This document shows, one piece after another, positions 1 through 6,334 of a DNA stretch of 12,590 nt. The position numbers were made by a program, and so were the translations under genes. Where the stretch lies: assembly GCA_964629825.1 (NCBI GenBank), contig CAZVUW010000092.1, forward strand, positions 1-12,590, written 5' to 3'. Positions within the stretch are counted from its first letter, which is position 1. Every line of letters starts with the position of its first letter. Origin of the DNA: CAZVUW01 sp964629825 (GTDB lineage: Bacteria > Actinomycetota > Nitriliruptoria > Euzebyales > Egibacteraceae). Under the pieces are notes generated by a model. The model was not told where the DNA came from and did no database searches. It saw only the letters and a program-made list of their open reading frames with translations.

Positions 1-164
1 CGGTCGCCGACGACGACGTCGTTCTCGATGAAGACGTGGTCGCAGACGTTGCAGTCGCGGCCGATCACCGCGCCGGGCAGGACGTGGGCGAAGGCCCAGA
101 TGCGGGTGCCATCACCCACCTGCTCGCTCTCGCACAGCCCCTGGGGGTGGACGTAGACGCTCAT
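1..164 (-). CDS. Hexapeptide-repeat sugar N-acyltransferase, FdtC/WbpD-like (5' part only)
   Basis: Only the first 54 codons lie in the window; the rest runs off the left edge. The protein begins MSVYVHPQGLCES and continues through IWAFAHVLPGAVIG and CDHVFIENDVVVGD. The regular [LIV]-G-x-x-x-x hexads are the start of a left-handed beta-helix acyltransferase. This opening is characteristic of the enzymes that N-acetylate a 3-amino-3,6-dideoxy-hexose on dTDP (FdtC, QdtC, WxcM N-terminal part) or a UDP-2,3-diamino sugar (WbpD). The ATG is preceded by AGGAG about ten bases upstream. The gene lies 28 bases downstream of a sugar aminotransferase on the same strand, which supports a transaminase-then-acyltransferase pair making an N-acylated amino sugar for the surface glycan. 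The family is clear; the exact sugar is inference. Confidence 0.85.
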   Translation of the reverse strand, partial: MSVYVHPQGLCESEQVGDGTRIWAFAHVLPGAVIGRDCNVCDHVFIENDVVVGD

Positions 165-192
165 CTTGCTCGGACTCCTGTCGGGTCGCTCG

Positions 193-1275
193 TCACAGCG
201 CGGCCAGCGCCTCGCAGACGACGTCGACCTCGGCGTCGGTCAGCTCGGGGAAGCACGGCAGGGTGAGGACCTGCTCGGCCAGGCGCTCGGTCACCGGGAG
301 GGACACCTCGGCGTCGGGCAGCCCCGGCTGGCGGTGATCGGGGATGGGGTAGTGGATGTCGGTCGCGACGCCTGCCGCCTCGAGCGCAGCCCGGGCCGCG
401 GCGCGATCCTCGGCGACCGCCACGGCGAGGTGCCCGGCGTGGTCGGGCCCGTCGGCTGGCAGCACCGTGAGCGAGGCCGCCCCGGCGGCCCGGTAGCGGG
501 CGATGATGGCGCGCCGGCGCTCGCTGGCGGCCGCGACGCCGGGCAGACGCACGCGCAGGATGGCCGCCTGAAGCTCGTCCAGGCGGCTGTTGCGGCCGCC
601 GTCACGCGCGATCCGGTACTTGGCGTCCCAGCCGTACTGGCGCAGCAGCCGCAGGCGCTCGGCGACCGCGGCATCCGAGGTGACCAGCGCTCCGCCGTCG
701 CCCAGGGCGCCGAGGTTCTTGGTCGGGTAGAAGCTGAACGTCCCCACCGCGCCGTATGCGCCCGCGGCGACGCCGTCGCGGGCGGCGCCGATCGCCTGGG
801 CGCAGTCCTCGACCACCGGAACGCCGGCCTCGGCGGCCAGCTCGACCACCGGTCGCACGTCGGCCAGCCGGCCGTAGAGGTGCGTGACGACGACGGCGGC
901 GACGTCGTCGTCGAGAACGGGCTCGACGGTCGCGGCGCTCAGGCAGTGCGTGTACGGGTCGACGTCGGCGTAGCGCGGCACGAGCCCGGCCCGCAGCGCC
1001 GCCACCGACGTGTACCCGCCCGCGTTGGCGGCGGTGAGCACGTGGCTGCGGCCCTGGACCGCCACGGCGCGCAGCGCCAGCTCGAGCGCGTCGGTGCCGC
1101 TGGCAACCCCGACGCAGTGCTCTACGCCGATGTAGGCGGCCAGCTCCTCCTCGAAGGCGGCGTGCTGGCGGCCGTGGACGTACCAGCCGCTGGACAGGAC
1201 CTCGGCCACGGCGGCGTCGATCGCGGCGCGGTCGCGCTGGCACGCGCGGGCCAGGTCGTTGAGCGGAACCCTCAT
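193..1275 (-). CDS. DegT/DnrJ/EryC1/StrS family NDP-sugar aminotransferase
   Basis: A 360-residue PLP-dependent aminotransferase of normal family length. It would transfer an amino group, usually from glutamate, to a keto-deoxy-hexose carried on a nucleotide. Visible landmarks are GVASGTDALELAL at residues 57-69 (cofactor phosphate loop), VVEDCAQA at 154-161 with the ring-binding Asp157, and GTFSFYPTKNLGALGDGGA at 178-196 with Lys186 as the Schiff-base lysine. The usual 'PANTF/YIA' segment reads TAANAGGYTS (81-90), a variant of this loop. The start ATG overlaps the stop of the upstream glycosyltransferase as ATGA, indicating translational coupling. A hexapeptide acyltransferase follows after 28 bases, so an FdtB/QdtB-like role (3-amino sugar) is likely, although a 4-aminotransferase role cannot be excluded. 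Confidence 0.93.
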   Translation of the reverse strand: MRVPLNDLARACQRDRAAIDAAVAEVLSSGWYVHGRQHAAFEEELAAYIGVEHCVGVASGTDALELALRAVAVQGRSHVLTAANAGGYTSVAALRAGLVPRYADVDPYTHCLSAATVEPVLDDDVAAVVVTHLYGRLADVRPVVELAAEAGVPVVEDCAQAIGAARDGVAAGAYGAVGTFSFYPTKNLGALGDGGALVTSDAAVAERLRLLRQYGWDAKYRIARDGGRNSRLDELQAAILRVRLPGVAAASERRRAIIARYRAAGAASLTVLPADGPDHAGHLAVAVAEDRAAARAALEAAGVATDIHYPIPDHRQPGLPDAEVSLPVTERLAEQVLTLPCFPELTDAEVDVVCEALAAL

Positions 1276-2180
1276 GGGCGGCGCGGGTAGGGCACGCCCA
1301 CCGATGCCAGCACGGCCGGCAGCAGCAGCGACGGCAGTCGGGTCCGGCGCAGGGCGTCGCGCAGCAGCGACGCGGCCTCGGGATGGCCCTGCGCCCAGAG
1401 GGTCTTGGCGATCTGGCCGAGGCGGCGCGCGATGCGCTCGCGCGGGACCGGCGCGTCATCAAGGTGCTTGGCGATGATCGTGTAGGCGTCGCGATGCATC
1501 TGGACGCCGAGCGTGCGGGCCAGCGAGCCCGGCAGGCGCCTGTACCGCGCCACCACGCCGGGGGAGTGGTGCACAGGCCCGGTCTTGGCGAGGCGCAACC
1601 ACATGTCCCAGTCCTCGTAGGACAGCGACTCGTCGAAGCCGCCGAGGCGCAGCAGGTCCTCGCGCGCGTAGAGGGTGGCCATCGCCGGGATGAAGTTGTT
1701 CGGCACCAGGTCGGCGAAGGTGTTCCCCGACAGCTTCGGGCGGGCGCGCAGCTGCCAGGCGAGGAAGGATTCCTCCAGCACCTCACCCTCGCCGTCGACG
1801 ATCAGCGCATCGCTGTACACCAGCACCGGGCGCGGTGATCGGCTGGTCATCGCCTCGACCTGCTGGGCGACCTTGTGCGGCAGCCAGGCGTCGTCGGCCG
1901 CCACCAGCGAGATGTACTCGCCGCGGCAGGCCTCGAGCGCACGGTTGAGGGTGGCGCACAGCCCGACGTTTACGGGGTTGACGATGACCTCGGCGCTGTT
2001 GCCGGTCCGCTCCAGCCACTTCTCGGCGCGCTCAACCGTGTCGTCGGTCGAGCAGTCGTCGATCAGCAGGACCTCGCGGTGCTCGTAGGTCTGTGCGAAC
2101 ACCGACTCCAGGCACTCCTCGATCCAGGGCGACTGGTTGTAGGAGACCACGACGCAGGAGACCAGCGGTCGCTCGTTCAC
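1272..2180 (-). CDS. Family 2 glycosyltransferase (GT-A fold)
   Basis: A 302-residue inverting glycosyltransferase, presumably cytoplasmic or peripheral at the membrane, adding one sugar to the lipid-linked repeat unit. It opens PLVSCVVVSYNQSPWIEECL, the standard GT2 nucleotide-binding start. Using the GTG at 2180 as residue 1, Asp41-Asp42 (LIDDCSTDD) contact the nucleotide, A-D-D-A-W at 95-99 is the metal-binding DxD equivalent, and YEDWDMW at 188-194 carries the probable catalytic acidic residue. I chose the GTG at 2180 because it overlaps the upstream stop as GTGA, like other junctions here. An in-frame GTG at 2207 would add nine residues, has a better purine-rich Shine-Dalgarno (GGGGAGGG), and would overlap the upstream gene by 31 bases. 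Donor and acceptor sugars cannot be told from sequence. Confidence 0.92.
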   Translation of the reverse strand: MNERPLVSCVVVSYNQSPWIEECLESVFAQTYEHREVLLIDDCSTDDTVERAEKWLERTGNSAEVIVNPVNVGLCATLNRALEACRGEYISLVAADDAWLPHKVAQQVEAMTSRSPRPVLVYSDALIVDGEGEVLEESFLAWQLRARPKLSGNTFADLVPNNFIPAMATLYAREDLLRLGGFDESLSYEDWDMWLRLAKTGPVHHSPGVVARYRRLPGSLARTLGVQMHRDAYTIIAKHLDDAPVPRERIARRLGQIAKTLWAQGHPEAASLLRDALRRTRLPSLLLPAVLASVGVPYPRRP

Positions 2181-4300
2181 CGCCCCGTGATCTGCAGCGC
2201 GTTCCACCGCGGCTGCACCCTCCCCTCGCCCTGGTCGCGGCGCTGCAGGACGAACTCGCCCGACTCGCCGTTCAGGTTCACGACCTCGACCCTCGAGGTC
2301 GGCGCCATGCCCTCCGCCAGCAGGAACTCCCGCCCGTCGAAGGTGCAGTTCTCAACACGGTACTCCTCGCGGTTGCGCGTCTCCGGCATGTGGAAGGCGG
2401 CCACGCGCGCCCCGCGGATGTGGCTGTCCTTCAGCACGACCGGCACGCCCTCCTGAGCGGGGAAGCGATGGCCCTCGCCGGTGAAGCCGTACGTGCTGAT
2501 GCCGGCGCCGTCGATCATCAGCCGCTCGTAGGTCTGCAGCGGCGCGTCCGCGGGCGTCGACTTGGTGCGGCGGGTCACGGCGTGCACGCCGACCCCGGCG
2601 ATCCGGTTGCCGTGCAGGGCGCAGTCGCGGTAGAGCCAGTAGTTCGAGTAGGCGCCGTGGTCGATGCCGTAGCGGCCGTTGTGATAGGCGGTGAAGCGCT
2701 CGATCACGTGGACCTGCTCGTCGTTCTGCCATGCGAACGACCCCGAGCCGCCGTTGTTGTGCGCCAGGCAGCCGCTGAAGTCCCACACCGCCCGGCCGAG
2801 CTCGGTCCAGTGGAAGCCGCTGCTGGTCGAGGCGTTCATCGTCGCCCGATGACGCGTGACGCCGACGGCGACGCAGTCGATGCAGCGGTTGCTGCCGTTG
2901 CGGCCCTCCGACAGCGAGAAGCCCGCCAGCCGGTAGCCCTCGTTGCCGCCCCGCGCCGCCGTCACCTTGGAGGCGACGCAGCGCTCCCACAGCGAGTCGT
3001 GAGTCTGCGGCTTGTAGTTCGCCCGCCGCTCGGGCACGTCCCACCAGAAGCCGCCGGCCATGACGTCGTGCGCCACGCAGTCGCGCAGGGTGATCCCGTG
3101 GGAGTCGTGCGGCACGAAGCCCTGCGCCCCGCCGGAGTGGATGACGACGCCCTCGACCAGGCTCCCGCGGCTGCCGTCCTCGCACATGTGGAAGTGCAGG
3201 CCGTAGCGGCCGAGGACGCCGTGGGTCTTGCGGCCCTGCCCCTGGCGCGGGCCCATGTGGCGGATCTCGGCGTGAGAGATCTTCTGCGGCTTGGCGGCGT
3301 GCAGGAAGATGACGTGGGCGCGGCCGTCGGGCTGGCCCTCGATCACGGCGTTGCGGGTGAGGTTCAGCACTTCGGCGCCGTAGGTGCGCCGCTGCTGCTC
3401 CCAGTCGACGAGCTCGATCTGGGGGTGCGGGTGGCCGAGCGGCGTCTCCAGGCGCACGCGCCGGCCGTCCACGGCGGCGATGACGGCCTCGTCGTAGGCG
3501 AGCGCGTGCTCGACGTCCTGATGGAAGGAGCCGTTGTCGACCGACGGCGGCACGGTCGGGGTGATCGCGATGCGGTCGCCGCGTTGCCACCCGGTCGCGT
3601 CCGCGACGGTGATCTCGGTCTGGCCGGCCTCTAGCGAGCCCTCGGCGCGCGTCCAGGCGACCTTCGGCGTCCCGGCGAGGTCGAGGATCCCATCGTCGAC
3701 GACCCACAGGCCGATGTCGGTGTCCAGCGGCCCGTGGGAGTGGCCGCCGACGAAGCGGCTCTCGTCGACGTCCCGGAAGGTGATGCGGTGCTCGACGGCG
3801 ATGGACGACGGCCGCAGCGACAGGCGCCCGCCCACCACGACGTTGCCGCTGCTGTGCAGCGCCGCCGAGGCCGCGGGTTCGAAGGTCAGCTCCCCGCCGG
3901 GCTCGATCCGCACCCCGGCGATGACCACCGAGCCGGCCAGCACGACCGGGCGGTCCACCACGGCGACGTCGCCGGGTCCGGGTACGCGCCCGTCGGGCCA
4001 GCTGTTCGGGTCCCCCCACTGGCCGGGGCCGTCGGCGGGGTCGTGCAGAGGTTCCTCGGTCGGCTCGGCGGTAGGAGCGGCCTCGGGGTCGTCTGGGCGC
4101 TGCCGACGGCGGCGCCGACCCTCGCCTCCGACCACCTCGACGTCCGGCTCGTCCAGAGCCCCGAAGTCGCCGAACCAGCGGACCGCGACCAGAGCGGCCA
4201 TGACCCCGAGCAGGCGGCGGCGGCTGAGGGCCAGCGCATCGGGATAGCGCGCCCTACGCCAGAGGTTCCGCAGGAGTCCCATCGCCGCCTTGTCGACCAT
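2177..4300 (-). CDS. Predicted exported G8-domain / parallel beta-helix protein, CEMIP-like
   Basis: A 707-residue protein. Residues 26-40 read SRRRLLGVMAALVAV, a twin-arginine-like motif with a hydrophobic stretch but no clear A-x-A cleavage site, so it may be a Tat-type signal or an anchor. An Arg/Pro/Glu-rich linker follows (about 58-92). Residues 95-140 match the G8 domain: W-G-D-P-N-S-W-P-D-G, then VPGPGDVAVVD and a run of short strands. After that come repeated H/N/D-rich beta-strand turns typical of right-handed beta-helix (PbH1) repeats to about 680, including RYGLHFHMCED at 365-375, which resembles the HFHM segment of CEMIP/TMEM2 proteins. Animal relatives degrade hyaluronan; bacterial ones are largely uncharacterised. 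In this locus it may cleave or bind the operon's own polysaccharide (inference). A second in-frame ATG at 4282 would remove six residues. The gene is 33 bases downstream of the sulfotransferase. Confidence 0.88.
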   Translation of the reverse strand: MVDKAAMGLLRNLWRRARYPDALALSRRRLLGVMAALVAVRWFGDFGALDEPDVEVVGGEGRRRRRQRPDDPEAAPTAEPTEEPLHDPADGPGQWGDPNSWPDGRVPGPGDVAVVDRPVVLAGSVVIAGVRIEPGGELTFEPAASAALHSSGNVVVGGRLSLRPSSIAVEHRITFRDVDESRFVGGHSHGPLDTDIGLWVVDDGILDLAGTPKVAWTRAEGSLEAGQTEITVADATGWQRGDRIAITPTVPPSVDNGSFHQDVEHALAYDEAVIAAVDGRRVRLETPLGHPHPQIELVDWEQQRRTYGAEVLNLTRNAVIEGQPDGRAHVIFLHAAKPQKISHAEIRHMGPRQGQGRKTHGVLGRYGLHFHMCEDGSRGSLVEGVVIHSGGAQGFVPHDSHGITLRDCVAHDVMAGGFWWDVPERRANYKPQTHDSLWERCVASKVTAARGGNEGYRLAGFSLSEGRNGSNRCIDCVAVGVTRHRATMNASTSSGFHWTELGRAVWDFSGCLAHNNGGSGSFAWQNDEQVHVIERFTAYHNGRYGIDHGAYSNYWLYRDCALHGNRIAGVGVHAVTRRTKSTPADAPLQTYERLMIDGAGISTYGFTGEGHRFPAQEGVPVVLKDSHIRGARVAAFHMPETRNREEYRVENCTFDGREFLLAEGMAPTSRVEVVNLNGESGEFVLQRRDQGEGRVQPRWNALQITGR

Positions 4301-4333
4301 CTCCGCGAGCGACCCTATCCTGCCATCGCGACG

Positions 4334-5320
4334 CTAGGTGGACCGGCGTAAGCGGTCACGGACCGTCAGCCCCGCGTGCGTGAGGAGCAGCAGCGGGCGG
4401 CCCTTCAGCTCGGCCAGCTCGCTGCGCAGCTCGGCGCGCTCGACCATGGCCCGCGCCAGCTCATAGCGCAGGCGCGACTCGCCATCGGCCTCCTGGCTCT
4501 CCGACGTCGTCGCCGGCAGCGGCTGCCACTCGCCAGCGGCGCTGCGCCAGCCGGGGTAGTGCTCATCCATGACGTCGCCCGCGTGGCGCTCGAATATCTC
4601 ACGCTGCCGGCGCGTCCAGCCCTCCCAGCCGGCAACCTCGGCCACCGCGTTGGGGTGGCGGGTGGCCTGGCGGACCTCCTCCGGCACCTCGCGGCGGGCG
4701 TTCGAGCGCGGGATGTGGAAGCTCACCGACTCGATGTCCAGCCAGGTGCTGAGGTCGGGCAGCTGCGACGCGAGGTCCTCGATCCGCAGCACCCGCTTCT
4801 GCTCTGGCCCCAGGTCGGCGAGGTCGGAGGCGATGAGGCGGTTGACCCAGCCCCACTGCCAGCAGATCTTCTCGAAGGCCGACCAGCTCTCCCACTGCTG
4901 CGGCTCGACCGCGCGCGCGGCCGCGCCCGACAGCCGCCAGCGATCCCACTTGGAGCGCCGCCACGGCAGGGGGCTGAGGCGGCGATACGCTCCGCGCTGG
5001 AGCTCGGAGGCGACGAAGCTGCGGCCGTCGCGCAGCAGCCAGATGATCTGGGCCTCCGGGAAGGCGCGGCGGACGGCGGGAAGAAGCAGGGCGAGCCGGT
5101 TGTTGGTCTCGCCGTAGCGGCGTCCCTCCAGGCGAGCGGGCCGGGTGCGCCGCAGCAGCTCCACGGCGTCATCCAGGTTCAGCCGCCCGTACCGGAAGGC
5201 GGCGGACTCCTTCACCAGCTGGGGGTGCGGCTCGTGCAGGCACAGCATGTCCGGGGACTGGGTCAGGACCATCGACAGGGTCTGACTCCCGGAGCGGCCG
5301 GTGCTGACTACGAAGAGCAT
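4334..5320 (-). CDS. Sulfotransferase family protein (PAPS-dependent, P-loop fold)
   Basis: A 328-residue protein, first gene of the leftward operon. MLFVVSTGRSGSQTLSMVL at the N-terminus holds the 5'-phosphosulfate-binding loop (S6-T-G-R-S-G-S-Q). IIWLLRDGRSFVASELQRG at 92-110 is the 3'-phosphate-binding segment, with Arg97 and Ser101 in the usual places. WTRRQREIFERHAGDVMDEHYPGW (235-258) is the helix commonly seen near the end of the domain. Such enzymes move sulfate from PAPS to a hydroxyl, here plausibly on a glycan. A charged, probably coiled-coil tail (about 282-308) extends past the catalytic domain. The ATG has no Shine-Dalgarno but sits seven bases after a TAGCAT -10 element, so the mRNA is probably leaderless. 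The acceptor is unknown; sulfation of the EPS is inference. Confidence 0.88.
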   Translation of the reverse strand: MLFVVSTGRSGSQTLSMVLTQSPDMLCLHEPHPQLVKESAAFRYGRLNLDDAVELLRRTRPARLEGRRYGETNNRLALLLPAVRRAFPEAQIIWLLRDGRSFVASELQRGAYRRLSPLPWRRSKWDRWRLSGAAARAVEPQQWESWSAFEKICWQWGWVNRLIASDLADLGPEQKRVLRIEDLASQLPDLSTWLDIESVSFHIPRSNARREVPEEVRQATRHPNAVAEVAGWEGWTRRQREIFERHAGDVMDEHYPGWRSAAGEWQPLPATTSESQEADGESRLRYELARAMVERAELRSELAELKGRPLLLLTHAGLTVRDRLRRST

Positions 5321-5327
5321 CCGACTA

Positions 5328-5333
5328 ATGCTA
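5328..5333 (-). promoter_or_regulatory. Candidate -10 element of a leaderless promoter for the sulfotransferase operon
   Basis: On the minus strand TAGCAT fits the actinobacterial TANNNT -10 pattern. It is followed by exactly seven bases and then the ATG at 5320, placing the predicted transcript start at or one base before the start codon. No Shine-Dalgarno precedes that ATG. Leaderless mRNAs of this geometry are common in Actinobacteria. The -35 position would fall inside the dyad at 5340-5358. Prediction from spacing and pattern only. Confidence 0.5.
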
Positions 5334-5339
5334 CCGGCA

Positions 5340-5358
5340 GTGAACGAAATCCGTTCAC
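5340..5358. promoter_or_regulatory. Perfect 7+7 inverted repeat, candidate operator
   Basis: GTGAACG-AAATC-CGTTCAC is an exact dyad with a five-base spacer. It is 20 bases upstream of the sulfotransferase start and covers the expected -35 of that promoter. A rightward -35-like TTCACA (5354-5359) overlaps its right arm. Size and symmetry suit a homodimeric HTH regulator of TetR or LuxR type; which protein binds is not known. Confidence 0.5.
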
Positions 5359-5384
5359 ACTCCGTAACCAGGGAGGTTTAACAT
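5354..5384 (+). promoter_or_regulatory. Possible rightward promoter (TTCACA ... TAACAT)
   Basis: TTCACA at 5354-5359 matches five of six bases of the sigma-70-type -35, and TAACAT at 5379-5384 fits TANNNT. The 19-base spacer is long, so this is weak. If used, the regulator operon would have a leader of roughly 290 bases. An alternative -10, TAAGGT at 5536-5541, has no good -35 partner. Confidence 0.25.
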
Positions 5385-5431
5385 CGCAGGGGTGCGGGGA
5401 GGGTCGCGCCCTTCGCCATCGCTGCGAGACG

Positions 5432-5450
5432 GCACCCGATTTGGGGGTGC
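5432..5450. repeat. Inverted repeat, 6+6 with 7-base spacer
   Basis: GCACCC (5432-5437) and GGGTGC (5445-5450) are exact reverse complements separated by seven bases. The 19-base span is the same as that of the dyad at 5340-5358, but the arms are unrelated. It could be an operator; G/C-rich arms of this length also arise by chance in such DNA. Confidence 0.3.
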
Positions 5451-5469
5451 AGAGCCAGTCCTGGTGAGG

Positions 5470-5497
5470 GTCAAAACCACCCGAATGGGGGGTTGAC
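5470..5497. repeat. Imperfect inverted repeat with GTCAA/TTGAC outer arms
   Basis: The outer arms GTCAA (5470-5474) and TTGAC (5493-5497) are exact reverse complements. The inner arms CCACCC (5477-5482) and GGGGGG (5487-5492) pair with one mismatch around a GAAT centre, with two extra A on the left. The right arm includes TTGACT, a -35-like hexamer without a clear -10 at 16-18 bases. It may be an operator or a weak hairpin. Confidence 0.3.
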
Positions 5498-5545
5498 TTC
5501 CCACCTGGCAGGGGGCATCGTTCAGTAGCACAGAGTAAGGTTTCA

Positions 5546-5575
5546 CTAGCAGGACGCAACGGAGCGTCACGCTAG
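5546..5575 (+). promoter_or_regulatory. Two-tier hairpin in the probable leader of the regulator operon
   Basis: Outer stem CTAGC (5546-5550) pairs with GCTAG (5571-5575). Inner stem GACGC (5553-5557) pairs with GCGTC (5564-5568). They are separated by a symmetric 2x2 internal loop (AG/AC) and capped by AACGGA. All ten pairs are Watson-Crick. No U-run follows, so it is not a simple terminator. It may be an RNA element in the 5' leader or a compound DNA operator about 105 bases upstream of the first regulator gene. Confidence 0.45.
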
Positions 5576-5680
5576 GAAGAGCGGATGGGCGGGATCGGTC
5601 GCTCGCTCACCAGCCCGGGGTGCCCGACGACAGATCGCCTGGGTACGTAGCGGACGGCCGGTGTGGCCTTCGGGGGGCTC

Positions 5681-6334
5681 ATGACAGGCGGATCGGACGT
5701 GCTCACCGGGCGTGTCCTGATCGTTGACGACCGCTCGGCGATCGCCGAGAGCCTGGCGGAGGAGCTCGGTCGGCGGGATCTGCGGGCGCAGACGTGCCCG
5801 CCGGATCAGGTCGGGTCCTTCCTCCACGGCGTCACGCATGTGCTGCTGCCGACGGTCTGCCCCGGGGGGCAGGAGGTGCTGCGGCTCCTGCTCGGGTGCG
5901 AGCCGCCCGTCAAGGTGGTCTGGACGGGCGCCGCACCACCCCCCGCCGGTGCTGCGGGGACGTGGGTGGGACCCGACTGCACCCCCGATGACCTGGTCGC
6001 GCTGATCGCTCGGGGCGTCCGCCCGCGCAGCGCTCCGGTGCTGGGTCTGGCCAAGCAGCGCCACGGCGGCGAGGACGCCGACGTGAGCCGCGAGGTCGCC
6101 CTGGTGCGGACGCTGACCACGCGCGAGAGCCAGGTGCTCGAGTGCCTGGTCGGCGGAGCCGGCGGAGTCGCGATCGCGCGCCGTCTGAGCATCTCCCCGC
6201 ACACCGTGCGGACGCACGTGCAGAACATCCTGACCAAGCTGGACGTCGGCAGCCGCACCGAGGCGGCCGCCGTGGCGCGCCGCGCGGGCATCCGGGCGCG
6301 TACGAACGGCTACGAGGACGGGATTCCGGCGTGA
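5681..6334 (+). CDS. LuxR-family regulator with degenerate receiver domain (first of tandem pair)
   Basis: A 217-residue NarL/FixJ-type DNA-binding protein. Residues 10-115 resemble a CheY-like receiver: RVLIVDDRSA keeps the acidic pair Asp16-Asp17 and Thr82 is in place. However, the segment that should read LL-D-x-x-M-P-G reads LLPTVCPGG, so Pro57 stands where the phospho-acceptor Asp belongs, and the conserved Lys near 97 is also missing. Phosphorylation control is therefore unlikely. The C-terminal HTH (144-204) is intact, with LTTRESQVLECL, ARRLSISPHTVRTHVQNILTKL and a GSRTEAA end. I chose the ATG at 5681, just after GGGGGG; an in-frame GTG at 5663 would add six residues. It heads the rightward EPS operon, so it probably regulates this locus (inference). 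Its stop overlaps the next start as GTGA. Confidence 0.88.
   Translation: MTGGSDVLTGRVLIVDDRSAIAESLAEELGRRDLRAQTCPPDQVGSFLHGVTHVLLPTVCPGGQEVLRLLLGCEPPVKVVWTGAAPPPAGAAGTWVGPDCTPDDLVALIARGVRPRSAPVLGLAKQRHGGEDADVSREVALVRTLTTRESQVLECLVGGAGGVAIARRLSISPHTVRTHVQNILTKLDVGSRTEAAAVARRAGIRARTNGYEDGIPA

Larger units (their letters stand above)
5321..5680. other. Divergent intergenic control region
   Basis: These 360 bases separate the two divergent operons and are visibly less GC-rich than their surroundings, especially at 5335-5385 and 5520-5550. I see no convincing gene here; short open frames on the minus strand lack family features and run through the dyads. The region holds a perfect dyad at 5340-5358, dyads at 5432-5450 and 5470-5497, a two-tier hairpin at 5546-5575, and candidate promoters for both directions. 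The word GGGGTGC appears three times (5389, 5444, 5617). Confidence 0.8.

Noticed and set aside
166..1290. Long plus-strand open frame opposite the aminotransferase
   Set aside because: Shadow frame in GC-rich DNA. The minus-strand reading has full family motifs with the PLP lysine, while this one has none.
2093..3634. Long plus-strand open frame opposite the G8 protein
   Set aside because: Composition is Val/Ala/Arg/His-rich with no recognisable motif. The opposite strand carries a clear G8/beta-helix protein.
5470..5498. Intrinsic terminator between the operons
   Set aside because: The stem is imperfect with a bulge and a mismatch, there is no proper U tract, and a terminator is not expected between divergent starts.
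5308..5570. Two short minus-strand open frames in the divergent region
   Set aside because: No family features, and they run through the dyads and candidate promoters. One overlaps the sulfotransferase start.
5526..5660. Resemblance to a c-di-GMP (GEMM-I) riboswitch: GCACAGAGTAA, GGACGCAA and GGTACGTAGCGG occur in order
   Set aside because: The segment between the first two blocks cannot form the required P1b hairpin with a GNRA loop. GGACGC is instead paired in the hairpin at 5546-5575, and the third block is far too distant. A cmscan against RF01051 would settle it.
6142..6330. Longer N-terminus for the second LuxR regulator
   Set aside because: The extra residues come from the HTH-coding part of the first regulator in another frame. 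The GTG at 6331 gives a family-normal start with a GTGA overlap.
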